32,885 nt of DNA from Seminavis robusta (GCA_903772945.1 CAICTM010001259.1:1-32885); one strand, 5' to 3'. Shown: positions 16,217 to 25,724, counted from the stretch's first letter. Program-made: numbers and translations. The notes: a model not told the origin generated them from the letters alone.

Positions 16217-17208
16217 GAGCGATCGACGGCAGTATGTCATGGTGGATTCTTTTGATTGGCCGGGATGACTGAAGAAAAGGGCATAGTTTGCTTCTTGCTT
16301 TTGGATTGGGAAAATAATGAGGAAAACTGACTGGAAAGAAGATCGATCGATGTGCTTTTGTATCGTGAGCCAAGTCGGAGAGGTTCCGACTGTTTGCCCT
16401 CTCTTAAGCTTCCGTTTGATAAGAACCTTTTACGTAAGAAACAATTACATTTTTCCATCTTCTCGTACAAGAAATATTCATATGTTTTGTCTCAGAATGT
16501 GGAAATATCGATTTGTTTCTAAAAGATATGGTTTAGTTCGATTCAATCGTACAAACAACACACATGGTCGCTGAAATCCAGTCAAAATCCAGTCAGAATC
16601 CACAGAACGTCCGATGAGACATCCCTTATACAAATCTCCAGAATCCGTGAATAGGGATTGTACTGTATTGGTACAGTGGATTATCCCGGTAACCGGATTT
16701 CTGAGTAACGGCCTCACGATTCAACGGATTTTTGAAAATGAGTGACGCACGTAACAATTACTATAGAGACATCAGTAGGAAAATCCGTTCGGATTCTGAC
16801 ATCAGGCCGTTACCGGCGATTCAATCCTGTATGAAAAATTCAAAAATCCGAATCAGCCTATCGCGTTAAACAACACGAGGATTGTGGCCGTTTCAACCCG
16901 CCAAACAGCCTCACACGTAGAAAATGTACTAGACTCTACGAGGGCGTTGGCGGGTGGATTACAGCATCCAGCTTTTGACCCCCAAACTCAGCTATCCGTG
17001 CGGTAGAGCAATTAACCTGCATTCTGGAGCAGCACCAGCCATGGCACTTTGAATGTCAAAGGCTTCACTGCATGGTACACCAGCCAGCATTCAGGCTGAA
17101 CAGGCTCTTTGTTTAGGAAAGGAGCAATGCTCGTTTTGGAAAAACATTCAAACATGGATGAAGCAACTAATTTTTCCAAACTGTTCAGGCGCATAATCTT
17201 ATCTATTA
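16217..17208. other. Spacer with the structured 3' flank of the recombinase ORF
   Basis: 16217-16560 looks like an AT-rich 3' untranslated region. 16570-16860 is dense in GGATT/AATCC words on both strands, with interleaved inverted repeats. From about 17105 to 17160 the DNA matches, in reverse, the 3' flank of the first LRR gene (10120-10172). No gene is seen. Confidence 0.6.
16705..16858. repeat. Interleaved inverted repeats downstream of the recombinase ORF
   Basis: GTAACGGCCT (16705-16714) pairs with AGGCCGTTAC (16804-16813), and CGGATTTTTGAA (16725-16736) pairs with TTCAAAAATCCG (16839-16850). Both are perfect. The order is A-B-A'-B', so the two stems cross rather than nest. The last arm extends into CCGAATCAGCC and matches the upstream inverted repeat. 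Confidence 0.75.
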
Positions 17209-19530
17209 TCAAGAAGAATTGGAACAGGCACAATCACATCCACACAAAATAGAGGAACAGTCAAAGCCAACATGGCAGGGCTGAGCGTAAAAATCGTCAT
17301 CTTCGTAGGCAGTACAATTGTAAGACATATTCTGCAAGAAGCATAACTCCTCTGGAATTGTGCCAGACAAGCCAAGGTTGCCCGTTAGATTCAAAACCTC
17401 CAAATTTGTCAGACGGGCCAATGCCGATGACACAAGTCCAGTCATTTGATTTCCATCCAATCTCAAGAATGTCAAACCAATCAACTGACCAAACTCAGAG
17501 GGGACAGGTCCGGTGAACTGATTATCGTTGCACCAAAATGCTGACAGTTCAGAGAGTCTTCCGAGCTCTGATGGAAGGGGTCCTGTCAACTGATTTTCAT
17601 CCAAACGCAAGAATGAAATGTTAGTGAGTCTTCCAAGTTCGGAAGGAATTCGCCCAGTGAACTGATTTGTCCGCAACTCCAAGAAACTCAGGCCAGTTAG
17701 CTGTCCAAGCTCTGAAGGAATCTCGCCTGATAACTGATTTACCCACAACTCCAAGTCAGTCAAACCAGTCAAGTATCCAAGCTCACTAGGGAGTTGGCCA
17801 GTCACTGGATCAAAATAAAATCCAAAACCAGTCAAATCAGTCATCTCATACAAATCTGCTGGAATCAGAGATGAAATTGATGTTGCAATATCATTGTAAC
17901 CGAACTGAAGGCGGGACAGTGAACTCAGCATGGTGATCTCTGGTGGAATAAAAGGTGTCAAACCAGAGAGCTGGAGGTCTTCCAACCAAAGAGAGGTAAA
18001 GTTGCCACGGCTGTTGCATGAATATTGCGAAGGATTATAAATATCATCAACGTATTTCCCTTCCTCATCAAAATATCCAAATCCACTGGAAAACCAGTTG
18101 CACTCATCCACTGTGTCATCCATCCATCCATGCCCCCTTATGAGAGGATTCCACTTTTCTCCCTCAAAGGCATAGAAGAATGTAGCAAGGGCAAACAACT
18201 GGTGCTTTCTCCATCTTGGTAGGAATGTGATGTTTTGGTGGTTTGCAAGCCAATTCCATGCTCTCCACTGAGGAGTTTCACTGCCATTCTTGATGCTAGC
18301 CAAGGTGTGACTGGGCAGGCTATCCACCCAGGAATTCATAACCCCAGTGTGTGCAGAGGATGGCACTCCAGAAGGCTCCATGGAACCAGATACCGTGGGT
18401 GATGGTGTTTGGATGATTTCTGACTTGGGCCTTAGTCCAACTCCCAGACTGATGGCGATTATAATTAGGGAGCAAGCAACAATGGCAAATGCAACTCTTT
18501 GCCACTTCTTTTCCTTTTCCTCTCTGTCAGCCTGCCGTTCCAATACATCATCAACTTGTTTGGCTTCCTGGAAGACTAGCCTTCTAGAACTCTCAATGAT
18601 AGCTCTAGCTTCAACCAGTCCTTGGCCATTCATGACAGGAGAATTTGGGACGGTATTGGTGTTTGATGGAGGATAATTGACTGCAATTTCGTACAAGTTT
18701 TCATTTTCATCGTTGTTGTTATTACCCACAAGCTCAAAATCAAGACTTTGCACACGCTGCAAGTTTTCGCCTCTGTAGGCTCCAGGACGGGCTTGTTGCC
18801 TGTCTTGATGCAACGTTGAGGGTGCCACTGGGATCGGCGCAAGTCCTTCCAATAAATCATCCATTAAATCTTGATGATTGGTAGGTGCATATCCTGGTTG
18901 GTTGGGCACCATTGCCGGAGGGCTATTTGTGTGGGGACTCTGTCCTGCTTGCTGCTCCCATGTTGCAGACGGTGCAACAGGTAGTGGCTCTGTTGGACAT
19001 TTTGCTTGCCCCGTGTTTAATTCTGGGGTACCTGATGCTCTGGGGGCTGATTGGGCAGTGCCATGCCTGGGTGTCTGCATGTTTTGCAGATTGGCATAAT
19101 TTGTGGCACGGGTGACATTTTGTTCCGACCCAATCTCCATTATTTTTGTTGTTCCTTCATCATCCTCTGACTTGGCTTCTTGTTTGAGGCCAGTACGAGT
19201 AGTAGTAGCAGTAGTAGTAGGTGTCTTCTTGGCTTCCCTCTTCTTGGCAACTTGCTCTTTGCCTTTTACTTGAGCCTTTGTGGCATCAGATTCTTCATCT
19301 CTGTACTGCTGTGTGGTTTCTGTCTCTGTGTGCTCGTTAAGGCTATCCATTACTGCAGAGTCAAGTTGGTCTGGCGGAGTCTCAATGTCTCTGGAGTTGC
19401 TAGCTTGTCCATCGCCATAATGTTCATTGGATCCTTCCATGTTCTTCGGAAAGTCAGCCTTTTCTCCTTCCGCCCGCAGAAATGGCCTTCGATGTTGCCT
19501 TTATGATATAAACGCAAAAGCTATTGGGAG
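17105..19530 (-). repeat. Right arm of the large inverted duplication
   Basis: Reverse-orientation counterpart of 7560-10180. Matching flanks outside the coding region show that this is a duplicated DNA block and not only a related gene. Confidence 0.8.
17209..19440 (-). CDS. Single-pass membrane LRR protein, copy 2 (inverted paralogue)
   Basis: 743 residues, closely similar to the protein at 7617-10025 along its whole length and in opposite orientation. The cytoplasmic N-terminal part is shorter: it runs from EIGSEQNV directly to NYANLQN and lacks about 65 residues present in copy 1. The membrane segment is at about 313-335 (VAFAIVACSLIIIAISLGVGL). The ectodomain has the same N-cap and Cys-rich end but one extra 24-residue LRR (LTGLSFLELRTNQFTGRIPSELGR region). 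The start at 19440 is the Met equivalent to codon 12 of copy 1; the homologous upstream ATG is GCG here. The frame is open and intact. A cell-surface recognition role is inferred. Confidence 0.88.
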   Translation of the reverse strand: MEGSNEHYGDGQASNSRDIETPPDQLDSAVMDSLNEHTETETTQQYRDEESDATKAQVKGKEQVAKKREAKKTPTTTATTTRTGLKQEAKSEDDEGTTKIMEIGSEQNVTRATNYANLQNMQTPRHGTAQSAPRASGTPELNTGQAKCPTEPLPVAPSATWEQQAGQSPHTNSPPAMVPNQPGYAPTNHQDLMDDLLEGLAPIPVAPSTLHQDRQQARPGAYRGENLQRVQSLDFELVGNNNNDENENLYEIAVNYPPSNTNTVPNSPVMNGQGLVEARAIIESSRRLVFQEAKQVDDVLERQADREEKEKKWQRVAFAIVACSLIIIAISLGVGLRPKSEIIQTPSPTVSGSMEPSGVPSSAHTGVMNSWVDSLPSHTLASIKNGSETPQWRAWNWLANHQNITFLPRWRKHQLFALATFFYAFEGEKWNPLIRGHGWMDDTVDECNWFSSGFGYFDEEGKYVDDIYNPSQYSCNSRGNFTSLWLEDLQLSGLTPFIPPEITMLSSLSRLQFGYNDIATSISSLIPADLYEMTDLTGFGFYFDPVTGQLPSELGYLTGLTDLELWVNQLSGEIPSELGQLTGLSFLELRTNQFTGRIPSELGRLTNISFLRLDENQLTGPLPSELGRLSELSAFWCNDNQFTGPVPSEFGQLIGLTFLRLDGNQMTGLVSSALARLTNLEVLNLTGNLGLSGTIPEELCFLQNMSYNCTAYEDDDFYAQPCHVGFDCSSILCGCDCACSNSS

Positions 19531-20295
19531 GCTTGCTGGTGGCGCCTTCGGGTCTCCGACTGCAGATGGATCGAGTTATACGTCTCTACAAAAATGGAGG
19601 TCGTGCTGCAGGAGGACGAGGATGAAACAAAGCTGGCTTCCGTATTACATGTATAGCTAATTTCCCTACTCTAAAACCCCCGTTTAAGATGGACAAAGTA
19701 GAAACCTTAAGGAGCGAGGGGGGCTAATCTAGTAGGCAGAGCGGTGGGTACGTGGGTACATGTACAAGGGAGTACATGTACAGTACTGGGAGAGCGGGGA
19801 GAACGGAAGCAGGGCAAAAGGGGGATACATAATTCACAGAGTCCACAGGCTGCGCTGCACGCCGTATCAACGCGTCGCGAATAAAACAAGACAGTAGTCT
19901 AAGGCTGTGAGATAGGACCACTTCACAATTTCCGCCAAGCGTGGGCACAACCCCAAAGATAGCAAAAGGGGGTCTACTTGCTTGCTAGCTAGAGAGGGAT
20001 AGTTATCCACGTATACGGTGGCAGGCTATAGAGACACGTCTTCGAAAGCCTGCAGCGAGCCAAGCTTATAAGCACCGTAAAAAGGCCGGTAGGAGGATCA
20101 GTAACTGTTAGGATCGTTCAAGCTGAAGCGCGGAGGAGAGATGGCCGTATCGCCGTATCATCAAATACTAGCACATTTAAAAGGTGTAACTAATCATAAT
20201 CAAGAAGCCAGGGATTGAGATTGACAAAGGTTGCCCCTGACCTCAGACCCCAGCTACCATTCAATCTGCTGCCATTCCTTACTATACGACTCTGT
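19441..20295. other. Spacer upstream of LRR copy 2
   Basis: 19441-19530 holds the leader and likely core promoter of the minus-strand LRR gene. The rest has no convincing gene. Two exact copies of the palindrome GTACATGTAC lie at 19756-19765 and 19772-19781, and a CTAGCTAG word near 19985. Confidence 0.55.
19756..19781. repeat. Paired GTACATGTAC palindromes
   Basis: Two perfect 10-bp palindromes separated by AAGGGA, giving 16-base spacing. This could be a paired binding site or a local duplication. Confidence 0.6.
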
Positions 20296-20865
20296 CTATA
20301 AACCAGCAACTGTCCAGCCTATCAGGGCTCCTCCTACGCCCCCAAAGGCTGCTCCAACATGGGCTACTTGAGCAACAAAAGTGGGAGTTTCTTCGGCAAC
20401 GGATCTAGTAGTGGAAAATTCCTCAATGGCCTCTCCGGCCATTACACCAATAAGTCTATCTGCGAGAAGCATTGCCCCCACAGCTCCAATGATCACTCCA
20501 GCAAAGGCTCCTGCAAGGGAACCCCTCAATGTCCCTATTATGCATTGTGTCATTGTAGAGGAGGACTGCCATGTCGACTCTTCACCGTCTTGTTGTTGTT
20601 GTTGGCTCGCCACCCCATCTAATTGGGCCACTGCAATCAGGTTTCGGACTCTTGCTTCTGCTTCAAATAGAGTCAAGAAGCCATGATCTTGGCAGATGAA
20701 TGAGACGAACGCTCTGTTGGTAGATGTTGCGACAAAAGCATGGAGCCCACTACTTTCCTCAGGATCATACTGCTGCTGCAGGAGAGGCAACTCCTCGTCA
20801 TGAAACTGCCATTCATCAATTGGGAAAGAACATTTCGTGAGATTACGAAGAAGGTGAGAACGAAA
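20296..20865 (-). CDS. Small glycine-rich membrane protein, 5' exon unresolved
   Basis: The open frame runs from an in-frame stop at 20868-20866 to the stop at 20296 and codes for about 190 residues. Near the C-terminus are two hydrophobic Gly/Ala-rich segments with small-xxx-small spacing (LRGSLAGAFAGVIIGAVGAMLLA, then VGAAFGGVGGALIGWTVAGL), like a glycine-zipper hairpin in a membrane. The first half is soluble and acidic with a Gln run. There is no ATG in the first ~110 codons, so either translation starts at the Met of TMTQC just before the membrane segments, or an upstream exon supplies the start. A TTTTTATAG acceptor just before 20865 and an ATG|GTAATC donor at 20955/20954 would give an 89-bp intron with an ATG-only coding exon; this is speculative. 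Function unknown. Confidence 0.6.
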   Translation of the reverse strand, partial: FRSHLLRNLTKCSFPIDEWQFHDEELPLLQQQYDPEESSGLHAFVATSTNRAFVSFICQDHGFLTLFEAEARVRNLIAVAQLDGVASQQQQQDGEESTWQSSSTMTQCIIGTLRGSLAGAFAGVIIGAVGAMLLADRLIGVMAGEAIEEFSTTRSVAEETPTFVAQVAHVGAAFGGVGGALIGWTVAGL

Positions 20866-21628
20866 CTATAAAAAGCTAGCTAGACGAACGAACGAATTGC
20901 TTCAGCCGAGTGAGCACTACTGTACTCTTGCGTAGGGCATGTATGAATGATTACCATTGTGACGAGCGATTTCAACCTTTTCTATACTGGCTGGCTGTAT
21001 TCCATGGAATTGTTGATTGTGCGAGTGAGCTTTCCCCATTCTGCTTTCGAGGCGGGGGGACTTTTTGAATTCCTTGATGCTTTCATTCATTCATTCATTC
21101 ATTCAGTGTCACGTCAATTTTTGAATTCCAGCTTTTTGGGGGAGACGCCATTTTGTCGTCTTGATCGAGTTTGACCACGAAAGGATAGAACGGTTTGAAA
21201 TAGTACTGTATCTCATTAGCTGCTTCCAAACTTGGTCCACCGGAGCTATCATAGATCCATACGGTACGTCGTACCGAACCGGTACCAGTATACCAGATCA
21301 GAAAGAGGTGCTCTATCTTATAGCTTGCATCCATGGTGACCCCGCGAGCTGCAGCGGAGGTGCATTCAACACCCATTGGCACTTTTGTCGCCCGACATGT
21401 GGAGGGTGAGGCAACGCAACACGATGTGGCCCTCTGCCGGCTTGCATGTTCTGGTTGTTTTGAACGAAGAACGAGCAGTCCCATCTCCAAATCTTTCGAT
21501 GACCGTTAAATCTACCGCACTGTAAGACGTGACCCTAACAGCACGACTCGGAACGGATATCGAACCAATTTGGCAAGAGTGCTGTTTTCGCATCAGCATC
21601 AACATCCGCACCAAAAATAGAGCAGTCC
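20866..21628. other. Divergent spacer with a CATT microsatellite
   Basis: No convincing gene. It contains a (CATT)n run at 21082-21104 and a GTAC/ACCGGT-rich hairpin-prone patch at 21260-21295. A 130-codon minus-strand frame crosses the patch and I do not regard it as coding. Confidence 0.5.
21082..21104 (+). repeat. (TTCA)n microsatellite
   Basis: Nearly six uninterrupted tetranucleotide units. Confidence 0.85.
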
Positions 21629-24580
21629 ATGGCAAGTACCTCATTTGAATGGAACGTGTCCATGTCTGTCACCATGGCGGAAGTAGCATCCTTGACTCCT
21701 CCTCCTACTGCTGCTAGTAGTAGTAGAGATGGCGTTACTAGTACTATCCATTTGGTGAATGAACTTCGCCGCGTGACGAACGATCCCAAATTAGAAGAAT
21801 CCACGGCGCGCTTCTTTCTGGACATGTGTGAAAACAATGTCGAATTGGCGGCCGTCTTTTACTACGAGCAGCAGCAACAGCAGCAAGATATATCATTAGT
21901 GCGACAAATAGGTGACGCTAGTATGACGACGAACAGTGTGAATGGTCACTGTCAAAGCTGTGGGATTCGTACTACTACCACAACGACGCTTCACTTGCGT
22001 GCGGGGCGCACTCGCCCCTTGACGAACCACGAAGTACACGATGGGATCTGCATTGCGTGTTTTCCTGCACTGGTTCCCTTCAAGGCGATGCACAAGTTCT
22101 TTCATCGCAATCTCAGGACGTGGCAATCGGCTGGATTGGTTCCTCTCAGTCTCGTGACAGGAGGACCTAGAACAGACGCCGCCAAAAAGATTCGTCAGTG
22201 TCTCGACCAGCAGCGTCGCATGTTGAGTTTGACCAATGCTGGTTTGATCACGCTGCCCAATAGTCTGGGCTGTCTGCAACAGTTGGTGTTCTTGGATTGC
22301 TCGCACAACAAACTGGAAGCTCTGCCATCTGCCATTGGAACTCTTTCAGCCTTGCAAGAACTACGGTGTCACCACAATCGACTCGTTGCTCTGCCAGACA
22401 GAATAGGAAAACTCACAAACCTCAAACTACTCCACTGTCAGCACAATAAACTCACTGATTTGCCACAAACCATACAGACAACTTCACTACAAGATCTCAA
22501 TTGTGCCTTCAACTCTCTAGAGAGACTCCCCGAACCCATTCTGCACATTCACACGCTCCAACGACTCTTTCTCGGAAACAATCACATGTCAAGACTCCCC
22601 GATGCACTTACCACCACTGCTCTCCTCCCCAATCTATACTTGTTGCATTGCGAACGCAACAAACTCGTCACATTGCCCTACAATTTGGGCGCCCTCACGA
22701 CACTCCGGTCGCTCTGGGTACAAGGCAATCAATTAAAACAACTCCCTCCGTCGTTGACTTCCCTCACAAAACTGCAACAATTGGATTGCTCCCAAAATCA
22801 AATTGACAATTTGCAACGTGTCCTTCGAGGAATGCACTCGCTGCAAGTTTTAAAGTGCTTGGAGAGGGACATTTATCAAGGCGACTCTCTACGACAATGG
22901 ACTCATAATACTGATGAAACAACTACTACTACTACTAGTACTGCCATGGACAACAGGAAGTCCACCACTACCGGAGTCAGTGCTACTGTGGCGACTGCGG
23001 ATACGACTACTACGGTGGACAAAGACACGGTGGTGGCACAATTGGAATTGGACGACAGTCATCATCATCATCAACAAGATGACGACGTACCCACGTTTCG
23101 AGTCTCTCTCGATGGGCTTCCATCCATGGACAGCAGTAGTGCACATCATCACCACCGTCGTTCCAGTGTTCCTCCCATTCCACTGCCCATTCCCATGCCA
23201 GTCGATGACACGTACGAAAACAAAGTAATTGACAACAATGATATTGAGCAAGAAGAAACTGGCGACGCCAAAAAAGATGACGTTTCCGAGTCGAATAATC
23301 ATCCTAGTCCATCAGCACCAGAAAGACCCGCAGCGCCAAACGACCACAACAACAACAACGCAGCCAATAATATTTCTACCGTGAAGGAACACGCGGACGG
23401 CAGTGTGAAAGATGCTACGAACAAGCCACAGACTGTCGAAAATCAAGCGCCAACAACTTCATTTACGGAAGCATGCCATAATGCGTCTGCCCCCGCGGCC
23501 CATTATGACACGGGAGATCGAAAGGATTCACAGCATTTCTTGGACGACGACGAAATCGATTTGGAGGATGACGCTCCTCCTCGCGATCTCAATGATCCAA
23601 TCCACATGTCCGCTCGGAATTCCATACCGCCACCCGAAGAAATGGAGGTTCCCACCGGGTGTCTATCGTCGCAACTTGAACAGAACGAGAATGGCATGCC
23701 GCCACAGAGCAAATGCTCCACAACAGACACGTCCGATACCCACCAGAATAGCACGAATCCTTTTGATATCTTCACGTCCAACACATCCCCACTAGAGCAG
23801 ACGCCTGCCACGGGCACGTTGGACTTGCTGGCGGCTTTGGACCACCTTCAAGAACTCATCACCACCGTTGTAGACACACCAAAACCAGAAGAAGAACAAC
23901 AGCAAGACAAGGGTCATTGCCAGGACGACGCAGACTTGCTGGGAAAAGAGGAGGAAGATACCAAGTCATCTTCGAAACCACCAATGGGCTGTTCTTCTGC
24001 GCCCGCAGAGGAGGACTCGCCTATGATGGACGAGGCTGAGAAAAGCAAAGAGGCCAAAAGTGGAGAGGCCCAGACGACGGATGATGATAAGGACGAGGTG
24101 GCGGGAAAGAGCGAGATCGATTTCCTGGACGATTGGCCAGCCCCTCCGGCTGCATCAGCACCTGAACAGCACGAAGATTTTCCTTCCGAGGGTGGAGAGG
24201 CAGATCTGCTGGGTTTGGGCTCCTTACACGCCCCTTCGCCACAGAAGAATGCACAGGCTGCACCCGTCCACCACGACCCGAACGATGTTTTTGGGTTGTT
24301 TGATGCTGACGACCCACAGTCCGTACCCGTAGCACCGCCAGATGAAAACGCAGACGACGAAGATGATTCCTCTGTAGAAGAGATTAGTGCATCCCAGGTT
24401 CTGTTGGTGGACTCGGATGGTACCGTCTTGTTTGCCTTGCCACACAAGCGAGACCCAGACGGGGACTATGTGTACGGCAATGTCCATCAAGCGAGTATGC
24501 ATAACGGATCAAACCCAGAGGGCAACCAGCACGAAACACCAGCGAGTACTATGCGAGGAAAAGATCCTCCAGCATCCTGA
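21629..24580 (+). CDS. UBA-like / LRR protein with disordered, endocytic-motif tail
   Basis: 983 residues, single exon, ATG in a good context (gtccATGgca). Residues ~35-75 resemble a UBA or TAP-C domain (ESTARFFLDMCENNVELAAVFYYEQ) that could bind ubiquitin. Two CxxC pairs at about 110-150 (CQSCG, CIACF) suggest a small zinc-binding unit. Residues ~200-420 hold about nine LRRs of the SHOC2/PIRL type (LPSAIGTLSALQELRCHHNRL), usually Ras- or phosphatase-scaffold modules. The tail (~430-983) is low-complexity and acidic. It carries NPF (STNPFDIF), LDLLAALD, DLLGL, FLDDW and DVFGLFDADD, which resemble EH-domain, clathrin-box and adaptor-binding motifs. A role as a ubiquitin-linked trafficking adaptor is inference. 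There is no signal peptide or membrane segment, so it is cytosolic. Confidence 0.85.
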   Translation: MASTSFEWNVSMSVTMAEVASLTPPPTAASSSRDGVTSTIHLVNELRRVTNDPKLEESTARFFLDMCENNVELAAVFYYEQQQQQQDISLVRQIGDASMTTNSVNGHCQSCGIRTTTTTTLHLRAGRTRPLTNHEVHDGICIACFPALVPFKAMHKFFHRNLRTWQSAGLVPLSLVTGGPRTDAAKKIRQCLDQQRRMLSLTNAGLITLPNSLGCLQQLVFLDCSHNKLEALPSAIGTLSALQELRCHHNRLVALPDRIGKLTNLKLLHCQHNKLTDLPQTIQTTSLQDLNCAFNSLERLPEPILHIHTLQRLFLGNNHMSRLPDALTTTALLPNLYLLHCERNKLVTLPYNLGALTTLRSLWVQGNQLKQLPPSLTSLTKLQQLDCSQNQIDNLQRVLRGMHSLQVLKCLERDIYQGDSLRQWTHNTDETTTTTTSTAMDNRKSTTTGVSATVATADTTTTVDKDTVVAQLELDDSHHHHQQDDDVPTFRVSLDGLPSMDSSSAHHHHRRSSVPPIPLPIPMPVDDTYENKVIDNNDIEQEETGDAKKDDVSESNNHPSPSAPERPAAPNDHNNNNAANNISTVKEHADGSVKDATNKPQTVENQAPTTSFTEACHNASAPAAHYDTGDRKDSQHFLDDDEIDLEDDAPPRDLNDPIHMSARNSIPPPEEMEVPTGCLSSQLEQNENGMPPQSKCSTTDTSDTHQNSTNPFDIFTSNTSPLEQTPATGTLDLLAALDHLQELITTVVDTPKPEEEQQQDKGHCQDDADLLGKEEEDTKSSSKPPMGCSSAPAEEDSPMMDEAEKSKEAKSGEAQTTDDDKDEVAGKSEIDFLDDWPAPPAASAPEQHEDFPSEGGEADLLGLGSLHAPSPQKNAQAAPVHHDPNDVFGLFDADDPQSVPVAPPDENADDEDDSSVEEISASQVLLVDSDGTVLFALPHKRDPDGDYVYGNVHQASMHNGSNPEGNQHETPASTMRGKDPPAS

Positions 24581-24768
24581 AGTTGAAGTGTCACTTGTCC
24601 TCTGACAAATCTAGCTTGCTATCAACAATTTTAAGTGTATTCTTTAGATTCAAAGTTTGATTAAACTAAGGCCAGTTCGACTAATGTAGCGTTACGAGTG
24701 TTGTTTCCCTATGCATTATCCTGTTTCTCTTTCTTCTTTTATTCCTTGTTTAGAAATCCCACTTCCCT

Positions 24769-25455
24769 TTATGCATTTTGTTTGAAGTTCCTTGGCAAAG
24801 TGCGGGACTTTCGCATGATGGAAGTGGAATCTTTGTGTATTCTGGCAGCCTCGACCTGATCATTGACAGCCAAGGATCGAGCCCGAAGGATGCTACCATT
24901 GCCACTACTGTCATTGTGCGCCAAACTGGCCAAGGCCATTGGATCGCATCGGCCGGATCGTTGAAACTTGAGAACCTTGGCACAATGCTGCTTGCGAAGG
25001 CGAAACTTTCCGTACTTGTGGAGCGCGTACTCGAATCCTCTCCAAGTCCATCCGATCTTGTCCTCTCGTCGCAATTGGCCTCGCTGATCTTCGTTGTTGG
25101 CCTTCAAGAACTTTTTCTCCTTCTTGATCATGACAGTGCTATCTCCCGCAATTTTAATCAGCTCACTGCGAGTGTACCACATTTGAGTGATATCACTGAA
25201 TAGGTCGTCGTCGTCTCTGTGTACAAGGACATTGTTACTGAGTCCAAAATGGACATGCTTCTCCTCTTCTTCGAATGTCACTCGTCGTTTGGGTGGAGCT
25301 TTGGTCTTGTTCTGCTGTCCTTCCACTTGATTGTTGCTGGTGCTAGTACTAGTTGTGCCACTACTAGTGGTAAGAAGCTGAGCTCGTGCTTCAATGAACT
25401 TTCCCATGGTAGCTGCTTGGTCGTTGGGTTGGAAGCTGTTGTTGTTTCGTTGCAT
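24769..25455 (-). CDS. Diatom-type hypothetical protein (WYTRSEL family)
   Basis: 228 residues, with ATG at 25455 (caaATGcaa). The N-terminal third is Ser/Thr/Asn/Gln-rich. Then RRVTFEEEEKHVHFG (about 59-73), DLFSDITQMWYTRSEL (about 85-100) and IKKEKKFLK lead to a conserved-looking WTWRGFEYALHKYGKFRLRKQHCAKVL block (about 136-162). By recall, the order VTF - WYTxxEL - RGxE is shared by many diatom-only hypothetical proteins. No catalytic motif, signal peptide or membrane segment is visible; function unknown. It converges with the LRR gene that ends at 24580, and 188 bases separate them. Confidence 0.75.
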   Translation of the reverse strand: MQRNNNSFQPNDQAATMGKFIEARAQLLTTSSGTTSTSTSNNQVEGQQNKTKAPPKRRVTFEEEEKHVHFGLSNNVLVHRDDDDLFSDITQMWYTRSELIKIAGDSTVMIKKEKKFLKANNEDQRGQLRREDKIGWTWRGFEYALHKYGKFRLRKQHCAKVLKFQRSGRCDPMALASLAHNDSSGNGSILRARSLAVNDQVEAARIHKDSTSIMRKSRTLPRNFKQNA

Positions 25456-25724
25456 TTGGAATTGTGAGAAGATGTTTGAATTTGTGAGAACAGGGGGTAC
25501 GTACGACCGAACGAGTGAGGCTACTAGGGAAGTGTCACGTCCTTACTCGTGTAAAACGCTGCTTCGCGGTGAAAACAACTCTGCATGTCGTTTTAGCAGT
25601 GGTCGTTAAGGTGCCATGCCCTCTGCCGTGGACTCTCAGTCTGGGATAGGGAAACAGTGTGAAGGCTTCCCCTCTGGAGGGCCTCCGGTTTACGGGCCTT
25701 TTGGCGATCCACCCCGAACAGCAG

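Larger units (their letters stand above)
13607..16860 (+). mobile_element. Putative Crypton-like element
   Basis: The recombinase ORF is bordered upstream (13285-13520) and downstream (16570-16860) by palindromic, repeat-rich DNA. The motif CAAAAATCCGA--CAGCC occurs on both sides in the same orientation (13456-13471 and 16841-16858). Cryptons lack terminal inverted repeats and a fixed target-site duplication, so exact ends cannot be set from one copy. The left boundary may lie as far out as about 13280. Alternatively the ORF is a domesticated gene with a complex promoter. Confidence 0.5.

Noticed and set aside
16980..17010. GCGGTAGAGCA, resembling a tRNA D-arm
   Set aside because: No T-arm (GTTCRA) or anticodon arm at the right distance on either strand.
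21095..21484. 130-codon minus-strand frame between the glycine-rich gene and the LRR gene
   Set aside because: It runs across a GTAC/ACCGGT-rich spacer patch, has no recognisable motif and no second supporting feature.
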